Notes under the pieces: generated by a model
Database searches by the model: none
Seen by the model: only the letters and a program-made list of their open reading frames with translations
What the model was told of the DNA's origin: nothing
Shown here: positions 26,440-33,822 of the stretch, piece after piece
How positions within the stretch are numbered: the stretch's first letter is position 1
Layout: each line of letters starts with the position of its first letter
Program-made: the position numbers and the translations under genes
Assembly (NCBI GenBank): GCA_046233115.1
Contig: JBJXHM010000002.1
Span: 372,001-436,000, forward strand
DNA from: JACOMY01 sp046233115
Lineage (GTDB): Bacteria > Pseudomonadota > Alphaproteobacteria > Kiloniellales > JACOMY01
DNA: 64,000 nt
Reading direction: 5' to 3'

Positions 26440-27558
26440 CTATCTCGTGTAGAAATCCATCTCCAGTTCGCGCCAAAGGCCGTATTGCTCGGCCGGAAGG
26501 CGATAGGGGCCGCAACGCAGGAACGCGGCTTCCGCAGCCTTGGCCAGGGCTCTGAAGGTCGGATCGTTCCGCATGCGCGCCCGGTCCTTGAACAGCGTCT
26601 TCCGGACCGTCCCGTTCGGATTGAGCGACACCAGAACAACGACGGATCTCACCGTTGCGCCATCACTTGGAGGCGCCCGCCAGCAAGGCGCGACCTGCTG
26701 CTGGATCGCGCTCACCAGATCCTGCGCACTCTGCTCACCCCCGGCTGCCAGCGCCGATCCGTCAGGTCCGCCAGGCTGTGCCGCGACAGAGTCTTTCACC
26801 TGGGCAGGCACGTCCTCCGCCACCACCACCGAATCGTCCGATCCGGGAAGCGTTACCTCCCGGTCTGGCTTTTCCGGCGGTAGTTCACGAACCTCAGGCT
26901 CGGGTGGTGCCTCCGGCGGCGGTTCGGGCGGGATATCGGGAACCTCGATCGGACGCGGCCGCGCCGGCTCCAACCTGGAGACCCTGGCCTCGGGCAGGTC
27001 CTGCTGCGGAGCGATCGCTGCCGCAACCAGCGCAGATCTTTCCGGCGGCGAGACCGCCTCCGCCGGCGGTGCCGACGCCGCTGCAGGCTCCACGACGGGA
27101 ACCGCGGTGGGACGCTCAACGACCTGCGGGGCCTCCGGGACTACAGGACTCGCCGGCTCGAGCAGGTCCGGTAGGTCATCAGGCGGTGGTTCCAAGGGAT
27201 CCACAACGACTGCGTCCGGCTCCGGTACCGGGGCCGGCAGGATCGCTTCGCTAAGTTCAGGTTCCAGTGTTGCCAAGGGTGAGATCGTATCCGGCAAGGG
27301 TTCCGTTACCGGATTCTCGGGTGGCAGTCCGGGGTCAGGAAGTGCGGTCGGCTCCGACGGCAAGGTCCGTTCCGGCTGAACTCGTTCCGCGCGCCGCCGC
27401 TGGCCTCCGGCGACGGCTACGCCCGTTTCCGCCTGTACTACGTAGCCGATGACCAGACCTTCAGGCAGCTCAGGCAGGGGTTCAGGCGGTATGGTGAACA
27501 CCAGGATCAACGCAAAGGCGTGCAGCAGGAAAGAGAAGACCAGGCCACGCCTCAGCAT
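26440..27558 (-). CDS. TolA-like cell envelope protein
   Basis: The 372-residue protein has one N-terminal transmembrane helix (GLVFSFLLHAFALILVFTIP), a long Pro/Glu-rich periplasmic region (about residues 28-260) and a C-terminal TolA-like domain (about 275-372). That domain contains IQQQVAPCWRAPP, VVVLVSLNPNGTVRK and FLRCGPYRLPAEQYGLWRE, matching the alphaproteobacterial TolA/TonB-type fold; two cysteines could make a disulfide as in TolA. Such proteins couple inner-membrane energy to outer-membrane events. Unusually, no tolQ, tolR, tolB, pal, exbB or exbD is present; its only partner is the coupled upstream repeat protein (3 bases between stop and start). Whether it is the cell's TolA or a paralogue cannot be told here. 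Confidence 0.78.
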   Translation of the reverse strand: MLRRGLVFSFLLHAFALILVFTIPPEPLPELPEGLVIGYVVQAETGVAVAGGQRRRAERVQPERTLPSEPTALPDPGLPPENPVTEPLPDTISPLATLEPELSEAILPAPVPEPDAVVVDPLEPPPDDLPDLLEPASPVVPEAPQVVERPTAVPVVEPAAASAPPAEAVSPPERSALVAAAIAPQQDLPEARVSRLEPARPRPIEVPDIPPEPPPEAPPEPEVRELPPEKPDREVTLPGSDDSVVVAEDVPAQVKDSVAAQPGGPDGSALAAGGEQSAQDLVSAIQQQVAPCWRAPPSDGATVRSVVVLVSLNPNGTVRKTLFKDRARMRNDPTFRALAKAAEAAFLRCGPYRLPAEQYGLWRELEMDFYTR

Positions 27559-27561
27559 GGG

Positions 27562-28518
27562 TCACTGCCCGCTGCCGGAGGGGTGAATTGGGACGTAGAG
27601 CCGCGAGCCGGTGGAGACCTCGGGTTCGATGCCGCGCTGTTCCAGCAGTTCGGCCACCGGCATCCCCTTCTCCGCAGCGTAGAGCTCGTCCCCGGTAACC
27701 GGATCGCCCTGCACATAAGCCTCAAAGAGATCTGCGCTGCGGCGGCTGAGCTCCAGGTCGTGCCTACGGGCAAAGTCGCGCCAGGCCTGAACCGCCCGCA
27801 TACAGGGATTGGTGGCGTAGAAGTTGTTCTCGCACTCCCCCACCTCCTGCCCGCTATGTCGGCGGATACCGTAGCGCCGTACCTCAGTCAGGATCTCGTT
27901 GTTCGCCAGATGCGCTGCTCCATCCCCAGCCGCTGCATAGAGCCGATCTGCCTCTCGGGTCCGGCCCTCGATATAGGCCTCGAAGAGACGGGCCGTCCGC
28001 GTGTTCAGCGACAGGCCCTTCTCCTCGGCAAAGCGCTTCCAGGCAGCCAGCGCCTCCGGGCAAGGCTTCGCGGCCGTCACATCGTTCGAGCAGGCCGTGT
28101 CGCGCCCGGCCGATCGCCGCAGAGAGAAGCCGGCGACCGCTGGCGCTGCACTCTCGGATGCTCGTTCTCCGTCGGGCAGGCTGTAGCCCCTGATGCCCGC
28201 ATAGAGCCGATCTGCCGTGGCATAGTCGCGAGCGATGTAGGCCCGTAACATGGCTGCGGTCTGCGGCGTGCGCGGCAGGTCGTTGGCTAGAGTGAACTCG
28301 TACCAGGCCGAGACGATGCGCGGGCAGGGGTTCCCCGCATAGACGTCGTTGACGCAGCTCGTCTCCAGGCCGCGTTCCGGCGGCACGTTCAGCCGCGTGA
28401 CGTCACGAACGATCTCTTCGTAGTAGGAGCCCGTGCGATAGCTATCGGGAACCTGCGAGGCGGCCATACTCGCGCTCAGCACCCAGGCTATCGACAGCCA
28501 CAGGCCAGGAAAACGCAT
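27562..28518 (-). CDS. Secreted three-repeat cysteine protein of unknown function
   Basis: I do not recognise this 318-residue protein. A signal peptide (residues 1-21, MRFPGLWLSIAWVLSASMAA) precedes three copies of a unit of about 86-88 residues. Each unit has Cys-x9-Cys with the pattern C-x-N-[DN]-x4-A-x-[NK]-P-C (Cys55/Cys65, Cys143/Cys153, Cys229/Cys239; the third unit has Glu in the second spot), then a conserved AW-x2-F, and a helix ending [RF]AYI-type followed by DRLY or DELY. It would be periplasmic with three likely disulfides. It is the first gene of a pair with the TolA-like gene, and lies 107 bases downstream of hemJ. Its role is open; a repeat-built envelope binding protein is an inference only. 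Confidence 0.75.
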   Translation of the reverse strand: MRFPGLWLSIAWVLSASMAASQVPDSYRTGSYYEEIVRDVTRLNVPPERGLETSCVNDVYAGNPCPRIVSAWYEFTLANDLPRTPQTAAMLRAYIARDYATADRLYAGIRGYSLPDGERASESAAPAVAGFSLRRSAGRDTACSNDVTAAKPCPEALAAWKRFAEEKGLSLNTRTARLFEAYIEGRTREADRLYAAAGDGAAHLANNEILTEVRRYGIRRHSGQEVGECENNFYATNPCMRAVQAWRDFARRHDLELSRRSADLFEAYVQGDPVTGDELYAAEKGMPVAELLEQRGIEPEVSTGSRLYVPIHPSGSGQ

Positions 28519-28625
28519 TGGCCGAGCTCCAGCCGTTACGCGCCAGCCACCGCATCCCCCTCGACTACGGTTGCCATCCTTTCGATCCTAATGCGCGGCA
28601 GCGATTCAGCGCAATCTTCGGTTTC

Positions 28626-29069
28626 CTAGAAGGGTTTCACGATGACGAAGATCACGATGCCGATCATCAGCAACGTCGGGATCTCGTTCGCTATACGGAA
28701 AAAGCGGGCGGAGTGCCGGTTGCTGTCCGTGGCAAAGGCACGGCGCCACCTGCCCATCATCTCGTGCGCGCCCTGTAGCAGGATCACGAAGAGCAGCTTG
28801 GCGTGGAACCAACCGCTGGTCCAGGGACCGATCGAGAGCGCGGTCAGCAAACCGAAGAGCCAGGACGAGGCCATCGCTGGGGTCATGATGTAGAGATAGA
28901 GCTTGCGCTCCATCGTCTTGAAGCGCTCGCTCTCGGCCGTACCCGGGGCCACTTCGCAGTGATAGACGAAGAGGCGCGGCAGGTAGAGCAGTCCCGCCAT
29001 CCAGGCAATGATCGAGATGACGTGGATCGCCTTGAACCAAAGATAGCCGCCACTCAGGAAATCGATCAT
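28626..29069 (-). CDS. hemJ: Protoporphyrinogen IX oxidase HemJ (CopD-like)
   Basis: The 147-residue membrane protein has four transmembrane helices and the HemJ signature GYLWFKAIHVISIIAWMAGLLYLPRLFVYH near its start, plus KLLFVILLQGAHEMM and FFRIANEIPTLLMIGIVIFVI. HemJ oxidises protoporphyrinogen IX to protoporphyrin IX, replacing HemG or HemY in many alphaproteobacteria; conserved His residues bind heme. It is the last gene of a hemE-hemH-hemJ run (44 bases after hemH), supplying the consecutive late steps. Length is normal. Confidence 0.95.
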   Translation of the reverse strand: MIDFLSGGYLWFKAIHVISIIAWMAGLLYLPRLFVYHCEVAPGTAESERFKTMERKLYLYIMTPAMASSWLFGLLTALSIGPWTSGWFHAKLLFVILLQGAHEMMGRWRRAFATDSNRHSARFFRIANEIPTLLMIGIVIFVIVKPF

Positions 29070-29113
29070 CGCCTAGCGCCTCGCGTCAGTTGCTACGTTG
29101 CAGCCCTGCTGGC

Positions 29114-30157
29114 TCAGGCCGCGCAGGGGCAGGCCGTCCGGTCGGCCGCACAGATACGCGGCCCGGCCATCGAACCGAGACCCGGTCCGCGCCGGAGAGC
29201 GGCCCGCACCAAGTCGGCCAGGCCATCGATGAAGGCGCTACCGGCATCCACGGTCGGGACCCGCAGGTAGAGCGGCACGCCGCTCTCCTTCGCCTCCTGG
29301 GCCAGCTCGATATCGAGCTCCACCAGGGTCTCGGAATGCTCCGAGACGAAGGCGATCGGCGCCAGTACCACGGCACGGCCATCGCTGCCGGCACGCTTCA
29401 CCTCATCGATCGTGGCCGGACCGATCCATTTCAGCCGGCCGACGCGGCTCTGATAGCAAACCACCAGGTCCAAGTCTCCCAGACCCAGCTTGCGGCGAAG
29501 CGCCTCGGCGGTCTGCTCGACCTGGCGCTGATAGGGGTCCCCGGCCTGGACAATGCGTTCGGGAAGTCCGTGCGCGGAGAGCAGCAGCCGAACCGGACCG
29601 GCCTTCGCTGCCTGCTCCAGCCGCGGTGCAACGCGCGCAGCGAGCTCGGCGACGAAACCCGGCTCATCCGGGTAGCAGCAGATGCTATGAACTGGCAGCT
29701 CTGAAAGCCCGGCAGCCCGCGCCGCGCCATGCCACTCCTTCAGCGAGGAAGCCGTGGTGGTCGAGGAGAACTGCGGATAGAGCGGCAGCAGAACCAGCCG
29801 ATCGGGCTTGAAGGCCGCGACCTCTCCCGCCACAGCCTTCGCCCGCGGATGCCAGTAGCGCATCACCGGAAAGACCCGGAGCTCCCCCAGATCGGCCAAC
29901 GCTGCCTTCAAGGCCTCTGCCTGATCGCGTGTATTGGCCAGGATCGGCGAGAATCCGCCCATTTCGGCATAGATCTCACGCGCCACCGGTGCCCGCTTGG
30001 ACGAGATCAGCCGCGCCAGCGGCAGACGGAGAAACCAGGGCAGACGAATGATCGCGGGATCGCTGAAGAGGTTGCGCAGAAAGGGCTCCACGCTCTCCAG
30101 GGAGTCGGGGCCGCCCAGATTGAAGAGGATGATGGCGAGGCGTTCGGCTTGCTGCAT
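29114..30157 (-). CDS. hemH: Ferrochelatase with a cysteine-rich C-terminal tail
   Basis: This 347-residue enzyme inserts iron into protoporphyrin IX. Family stretches include ILFNLGGPDSLESVEPFL, LPLYPQFSSTTTASSLKEW, LLSAHGLPERIVQAGDPY (with the metal-binding His) and PIAFVSEHSETLVELDIEL. The end carries Cys336, Cys343 and Cys345 (ICAADRTACPC); in Caulobacter ferrochelatase C-terminal cysteines hold a 2Fe-2S cluster, so a cluster is plausible here. The ATG at 30157 is 4 bases from the hemE stop, so it is coupled to hemE. Thirty-seven upstream in-frame codons were discarded because they overlap hemE and are not family-like. Confidence 0.96.
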   Translation of the reverse strand: MQQAERLAIILFNLGGPDSLESVEPFLRNLFSDPAIIRLPWFLRLPLARLISSKRAPVAREIYAEMGGFSPILANTRDQAEALKAALADLGELRVFPVMRYWHPRAKAVAGEVAAFKPDRLVLLPLYPQFSSTTTASSLKEWHGAARAAGLSELPVHSICCYPDEPGFVAELAARVAPRLEQAAKAGPVRLLLSAHGLPERIVQAGDPYQRQVEQTAEALRRKLGLGDLDLVVCYQSRVGRLKWIGPATIDEVKRAGSDGRAVVLAPIAFVSEHSETLVELDIELAQEAKESGVPLYLRVPTVDAGSAFIDGLADLVRAALRRGPGLGSMAGPRICAADRTACPCAA

Positions 30158-30161
30158 GGCC

Positions 30162-31202
30162 TCATGACTTAAAGGCGCGAACCCGCTCGACAAGCGCGGC
30201 AACATGTTCCGGCGGCGTGTGCTGCAAGACGCCGTGGCCGAGATTGAAGATATGCGGACCGCCGGCAAGAGCCTGCAGGATCCGGTCGGCCTCGTTCAGC
30301 AGCGTCTCGCCGCCCTGCATCAGGATCTCGGGCGCCAGGTTGCCCTGCAACGCGATCCGGCCCTGCAGCTCGGCTGCCGCCCAGCCCAGATCCTGGCCCT
30401 GGTCCAACGAGAGCCCGGCCGGCCGCCCGTCCTCCGCCAAGGCCTCCAGGGCCTCCCGGCCGACCTCCCTCGGGAAGAGAATCACCGGCACCCCCGGATG
30501 CAGGCGGGCCAGGTCTCCGGTGATGCGCAGCAGTGGCGCCAGGCACCACTGCCAGACCTCGTTGGGCGCCAGCAGTCCGGCCCAGGAATCGAAGATCTGC
30601 ACGACCTCGGCGCCGGCCCGGATCTGGTTCGAGAGGTGCAACACCACGCTTTCCACCAGCACATCGATGATCTGGCCGAAGAGAGTCGGCCGCTGGCGCA
30701 TCATCTCCAGTGCCCGGGGAAAGCCGCCACCGCCGGCGCCATCGACCATATAGCAGGCCAGAGTCCAGGGCGCGCCGGCAAAACCGATCAGGGCGGTGCC
30801 GGGACCGAGTTCCGCCGCGACCAGCGAGAGCGCCTGATAGACCGGGTCCAGTCGCTGGACGAAGTCCTCCTCGACCAGGCTGGGAACGGCCTCGAGCGCG
30901 GACAGCCTGGGGCCTTCGCCTTCCTGAAAGCTCAGCTCCTGCCCCAGGGCCTGGGGGATGACCAGGATGTCGGAGAAGATGATCGCCGCATCGAGATCGA
31001 AGCGGCGCAGCGGCTGCAGGGTCACCTCGGCAGCCAGGTCCGGCGCGTTGCAGAGCGCCAGGAAGTTTCCCGCCTTGGCCCGGACCTCCCGGTATTCCGG
31101 TAGATAGCGGCCGGCCTGGCGCATCAGCCAGATCGGGGTCCTGGCTGAGCGGCCATGGAGCAAGGTGTCGAGGAGCGGTTTGGAGTCGGCGGCGTGCTGC
31201 AT
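30162..31202 (-). CDS. hemE: Uroporphyrinogen III decarboxylase
   Basis: The 346-residue enzyme converts uroporphyrinogen III to coproporphyrinogen III. Signatures include PIWLMRQAGRYLPEYRE near residue 23, IIFSDILVIPQALGQ, GFAGAPWTLACYMVDG, and VVQIFDSWAGLLAP. It is the first gene of the heme operon and starts at the left edge of the proposed replication origin, as in Caulobacter and other alphaproteobacteria. The ATG at 31202 lies next to an AT-rich stretch likely to contain its promoter. The gene reads away from the origin. Confidence 0.98.
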   Translation of the reverse strand: MQHAADSKPLLDTLLHGRSARTPIWLMRQAGRYLPEYREVRAKAGNFLALCNAPDLAAEVTLQPLRRFDLDAAIIFSDILVIPQALGQELSFQEGEGPRLSALEAVPSLVEEDFVQRLDPVYQALSLVAAELGPGTALIGFAGAPWTLACYMVDGAGGGGFPRALEMMRQRPTLFGQIIDVLVESVVLHLSNQIRAGAEVVQIFDSWAGLLAPNEVWQWCLAPLLRITGDLARLHPGVPVILFPREVGREALEALAEDGRPAGLSLDQGQDLGWAAAELQGRIALQGNLAPEILMQGGETLLNEADRILQALAGGPHIFNLGHGVLQHTPPEHVAALVERVRAFKS

Positions 31203-31559
31203 GCGGGCCTACCTGCCACGCTTTATCCCACGATGCCAAACAAAGACTCTTTTAAAGTAAGAATCTGTTGTTGTTGTTGGAGGGGGGTAAAGCGGGGACC
31301 CAGGTTTTGTCCACCGATTTGCCCACAGGGCGGCGGCGATCTGCTGCGGTGAGGATAGCCCGGGGCAGGGAGGCCGGTGGATAGCGTGCTGTGCCCGCAT
31401 ATGTCTGGGACTCCGCGCGCTGTGAGTCCTGTGGACAGGTGAGTCTTATCCTTGTTTGCCGGTCGATCATGCCCTCAGGTGGACGAAGCTGTGGAGATTG
31501 CGGCAGGCTTCGGGGATGGCTAATCCTAGGGTCCGAGCCAGACCTGAGATATCCACGCA
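31203..31559. other. Probable chromosomal replication origin (Cori/oriC type)
   Basis: This 357-base gap between hemE (minus) and ppsR (plus) is the same place as the Caulobacter origin. From hemE outward it holds an AT-rich stretch (31221-31280, about 63 percent A+T by my count), a (TTG)4 run, and six sequences matching 7 of 9 bases of the DnaA box TTATCCACA: plus strand at 31307-31315, 31319-31327 and 31549-31557; minus strand at 31376-31384, 31430-31438 and 31490-31498. By my own estimate about one would be expected by chance with even base use. Five GANTC sites lie inside and two more just outside. No perfect DnaA box and no clear CtrA site were seen. Function is inferred from position and motifs. 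Confidence 0.75.
31221..31280. promoter_or_regulatory. AT-rich candidate unwinding element and hemE promoter region
   Basis: This 60-base stretch is about 63 percent A+T in a GC-rich region. It includes TTTTAAAGTAAG and a fourfold TTG run. In alphaproteobacterial origins the AT-rich segment lies beside hemE, and in Caulobacter a hemE promoter overlaps the origin. No well-spaced -35/-10 pair could be assigned with confidence. Confidence 0.5.
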
Positions 31560-32405
31560 ATGCCGGATTCCATCCACCATCTGCACCTGGTGTCCGACGC
31601 GACGGGAGAGACCATCGCGTCGGTGGCCCGCGCCTGCCTGGTGCAGTTCGACGGCGTCGAGCCGGTGGAGCACGTCTGGTCGCTGATCCGCACCGCGGGC
31701 CAGGTAGACCGGGTGCTGAACAGCATCGAGACCAACCCCGGCCCGGTGCTCTTCACCCTGGTGAACGAGGGTCTGCGCCGGCGCCTGCTGGAGGGCTGCG
31801 AGCGGTTGCAGGTGCCGACCATTGCGGTGCTGGATCCGGTTATCCACTTGCTGGCCGGACAGTTCCGGGCACCGATCAAGGGTCGGCCGGGCCTGCAGCA
31901 CGTGATGGACGAGGACTACCGCAAGCGCATCGACGCGGTGCACTTCTCGCTGGCGCATGACGACGGCCAGGCGACCGAGGACTACCAGTATGCAGATGTG
32001 ATCCTGATCGGCGTCTCCCGCACCTCGAAGACGCCGACCTGCATGTATCTCGCCAACCGCGGCATGAAGGCGGCGAACATCCCGCTGGTGCGAGGGATGG
32101 AGCTGCCGCCCTCGCTGCTGGCACAGAGCGGCAAGACCGGCCGTCCGCTGGTGGTGGGCCTGACCACCGATCCCAAGTCTCTGACAGCGATCCGCCGGAC
32201 CCGGCTGCGCCATCTTGGCCAGGCCGAGAGCGAGACCGATTACGCCGATATCGAGCGGGTCGAGGAGGAGCTGAAATGGGCGCGGCGCCTCTTCGTGAAG
32301 CATGGCTGGCCGGTGATCGACGTGACCCGCCGCTCGGTCGAGGAGACGGCGGCCTCGATCCTTGGCTATCTGCAACAGATCGACGGAGGTGTGAAGCGTG
32401 TCTGA
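31560..32405 (+). CDS. PPDK regulatory protein (PpsR / DUF299 family bifunctional kinase-phosphorylase)
   Basis: The 281-residue protein begins HHLHLVSDATGETIASVAR and has the P-loop-like GVSRTSKTPTCMYLANRG and the segment FSLAHDDGQATEDY. Family members phosphorylate and dephosphorylate pyruvate, phosphate dikinase (or PEP synthase), switching it with ADP and Pi. It is the first gene to the right of the origin, as in Caulobacter, and begins the block ppsR-maf-aroE-coaE-dnaQ. The dikinase gene itself is not in the window. Its stop overlaps the start of maf by 8 bases, so they are coupled. Confidence 0.93.
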   Translation: MPDSIHHLHLVSDATGETIASVARACLVQFDGVEPVEHVWSLIRTAGQVDRVLNSIETNPGPVLFTLVNEGLRRRLLEGCERLQVPTIAVLDPVIHLLAGQFRAPIKGRPGLQHVMDEDYRKRIDAVHFSLAHDDGQATEDYQYADVILIGVSRTSKTPTCMYLANRGMKAANIPLVRGMELPPSLLAQSGKTGRPLVVGLTTDPKSLTAIRRTRLRHLGQAESETDYADIERVEEELKWARRLFVKHGWPVIDVTRRSVEETAASILGYLQQIDGGVKRV

Positions 32406-32997
32406 CGTCCTGATCCTGGCCTCCGGCAGCGCCACCCGGCGGCGCCTGCTGGAAGCGGCCGGCGTCCCCTTCCGCCAGGTACCGCCCGCTGTGGACGAAA
32501 GCGAGATCAAGGAGAGTCTGCAGGCCGAGGGTATCGATGCGCTGGAGGCTGCTGAGGCTCTGGCGGAGGTGAAGGCTCGGCAGGTCAGCCTGCGCGAACC
32601 GGGCGCCCTGGTGCTGGGGGCCGACCAGATGCTGGACTGCGAAGGTCATTGGTATGACAAGCCGGTCGATGCCGCCGCCGTCGCCGGACACTTGGAAAGC
32701 CTGGCCGGCCGGCGGCACCGCCTGGCAACGGCGGCGGTGGTCTGCCTCGCCGGCCAGCGCATCTGGCATCAGCGGGCCGAGGCCTGGCTCACCATGCGGT
32801 CTCTGAGTCCGGCCTTCGTCGCCGACTATGTCGCGCGCCATGGCGAGGACGCCAAGGGTAGCGTCGGCGCCTATCGGCTGGAGGCGGAGGGCGCACAGCT
32901 CTTCACCAAGGTCGAAGGCGATCATTTCACCATCCAGGGCTTGCCGCTACTGCCCTTGCTGGAGTTTTTGCGCGATCGGGGGATGCTGCTGCGATGA
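32398..32997 (+). CDS. Maf-like nucleotide pyrophosphatase
   Basis: This 199-residue Maf/Ham1-fold protein starts at GTG with MSDVLILASGSATRRRLL and carries the family stretches VPPAVDESEIKESL, ALVLGADQMLDCEG (catalytic Asp) and KGSVGAYRLEAEGAQLFTKVEGDHFTIQGLPL. Maf proteins hydrolyse dTTP, UTP, CTP or modified nucleotides; I cannot place it firmly in the YhdE or YceF subgroup. It overlaps ppsR by 8 bases and aroE by 4, in a tight operon. It is cytosolic and of normal length. Confidence 0.92.
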   Translation: MSDVLILASGSATRRRLLEAAGVPFRQVPPAVDESEIKESLQAEGIDALEAAEALAEVKARQVSLREPGALVLGADQMLDCEGHWYDKPVDAAAVAGHLESLAGRRHRLATAAVVCLAGQRIWHQRAEAWLTMRSLSPAFVADYVARHGEDAKGSVGAYRLEAEGAQLFTKVEGDHFTIQGLPLLPLLEFLRDRGMLLR

Positions 32998-33818
32998 TGT
33001 TGAGTGGTAAGGCCAGCCTGGCCGGGGTGATCGGCTGGCCGATCGGACATTCGCGCTCGCCGCGCCTGCACGGCACTTGGCTGGAGCGCCACCGCATCGA
33101 CGGGGCCTACCTGCCGCTGGCGGTGGCGCCTGGCCGTCTGGCGGCGGCTTTGGAGGGGCTCTCCGCGCTGGGTTTCCGCGGCGGCAACGTCACCATTCCG
33201 CACAAGGAGGAGGCGCTGCGGCTTGCCGATCGCCTGACCCCGCGCGCCAAGGCAATCGGAGCGGTCAATACCCTGGTGGTCGAGGAAGCGGGTTTGCTGG
33301 GCGACAATACCGATGCCTTCGGCTTCCTCGCGAACCTCAAGGAGGGGGCGGGCTGGACGCCGGCGGGCAAGCGTTGCCTGGTACTTGGTGCCGGCGGTGC
33401 CTCGCGCGCGGTGATCTGGGGTCTGTTGGACGGCGGCGCAGCCGAGGTGGTGGTGACCAATCGCACGGCCGAGCGCGCGGGCCGTCTGGCGGAGGAGTTC
33501 GGTGCCGCAAGCTGCCCCTGGGAGGCTCGGGAGGCGGCGCTGACCGGCATGGATCTGCTGGTCAACACCACCAGCCTGGGTATGCAGGGTCAGCCGGAGT
33601 TGACCTTGGCGCTGGATGCCCTGCCGCCGCACTGCCTGGTGACCGACATCGTCTATGCGCCGTTGATGACTCCGCTGCTGCAGGCTGCGGAAGCGCGGGG
33701 TAACCCGGTGGTGGACGGGCTGGGCATGCTGCTGCATCAGGCCCGGCCCGGCTTCGCCGCCTGGTTCGGGATCGAGCCGGAGGTAGACCAGGCCTTACGC
33801 GACGCGGTGCTAGGCTAG
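32994..33818 (+). CDS. aroE: Shikimate dehydrogenase (NADP+)
   Basis: The 274-residue enzyme reduces 3-dehydroshikimate in aromatic amino acid synthesis. It shows the shikimate-binding GWPIGHSRSPRLHGTWL, the catalytic Lys in NVTIPHKEEAL, Asp in NTDAFGF, and the NADP-binding VLGAGGASRAVIWGL with VTNRTAERA. The start overlaps the maf stop (ATGA at 32994). Another Met follows immediately, so the start may be one codon later. It ends 4 bases before coaE. Its place between maf and coaE is conserved at alphaproteobacterial origins. Confidence 0.96.
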   Translation: MMLSGKASLAGVIGWPIGHSRSPRLHGTWLERHRIDGAYLPLAVAPGRLAAALEGLSALGFRGGNVTIPHKEEALRLADRLTPRAKAIGAVNTLVVEEAGLLGDNTDAFGFLANLKEGAGWTPAGKRCLVLGAGGASRAVIWGLLDGGAAEVVVTNRTAERAGRLAEEFGAASCPWEAREAALTGMDLLVNTTSLGMQGQPELTLALDALPPHCLVTDIVYAPLMTPLLQAAEARGNPVVDGLGMLLHQARPGFAAWFGIEPEVDQALRDAVLG

Positions 33819-33822
33819 GCCG

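Noticed and set aside
31266..31280. DnaA-trio element in the TTG run
   Set aside because: The published trio reads differently on either strand; the run is kept only as an observation.
31155..31352. A 65-codon frame crossing hemE and the origin gap with a run of four Cys
   Set aside because: It begins inside hemE on the opposite strand and the Cys run comes from the TTG repeat; no ribosome site or family.
31203..31559. CtrA sites (TTAA-N7-TTAA) in the origin gap
   Set aside because: Only one TTAA-type core was seen and no second half at the correct spacing.
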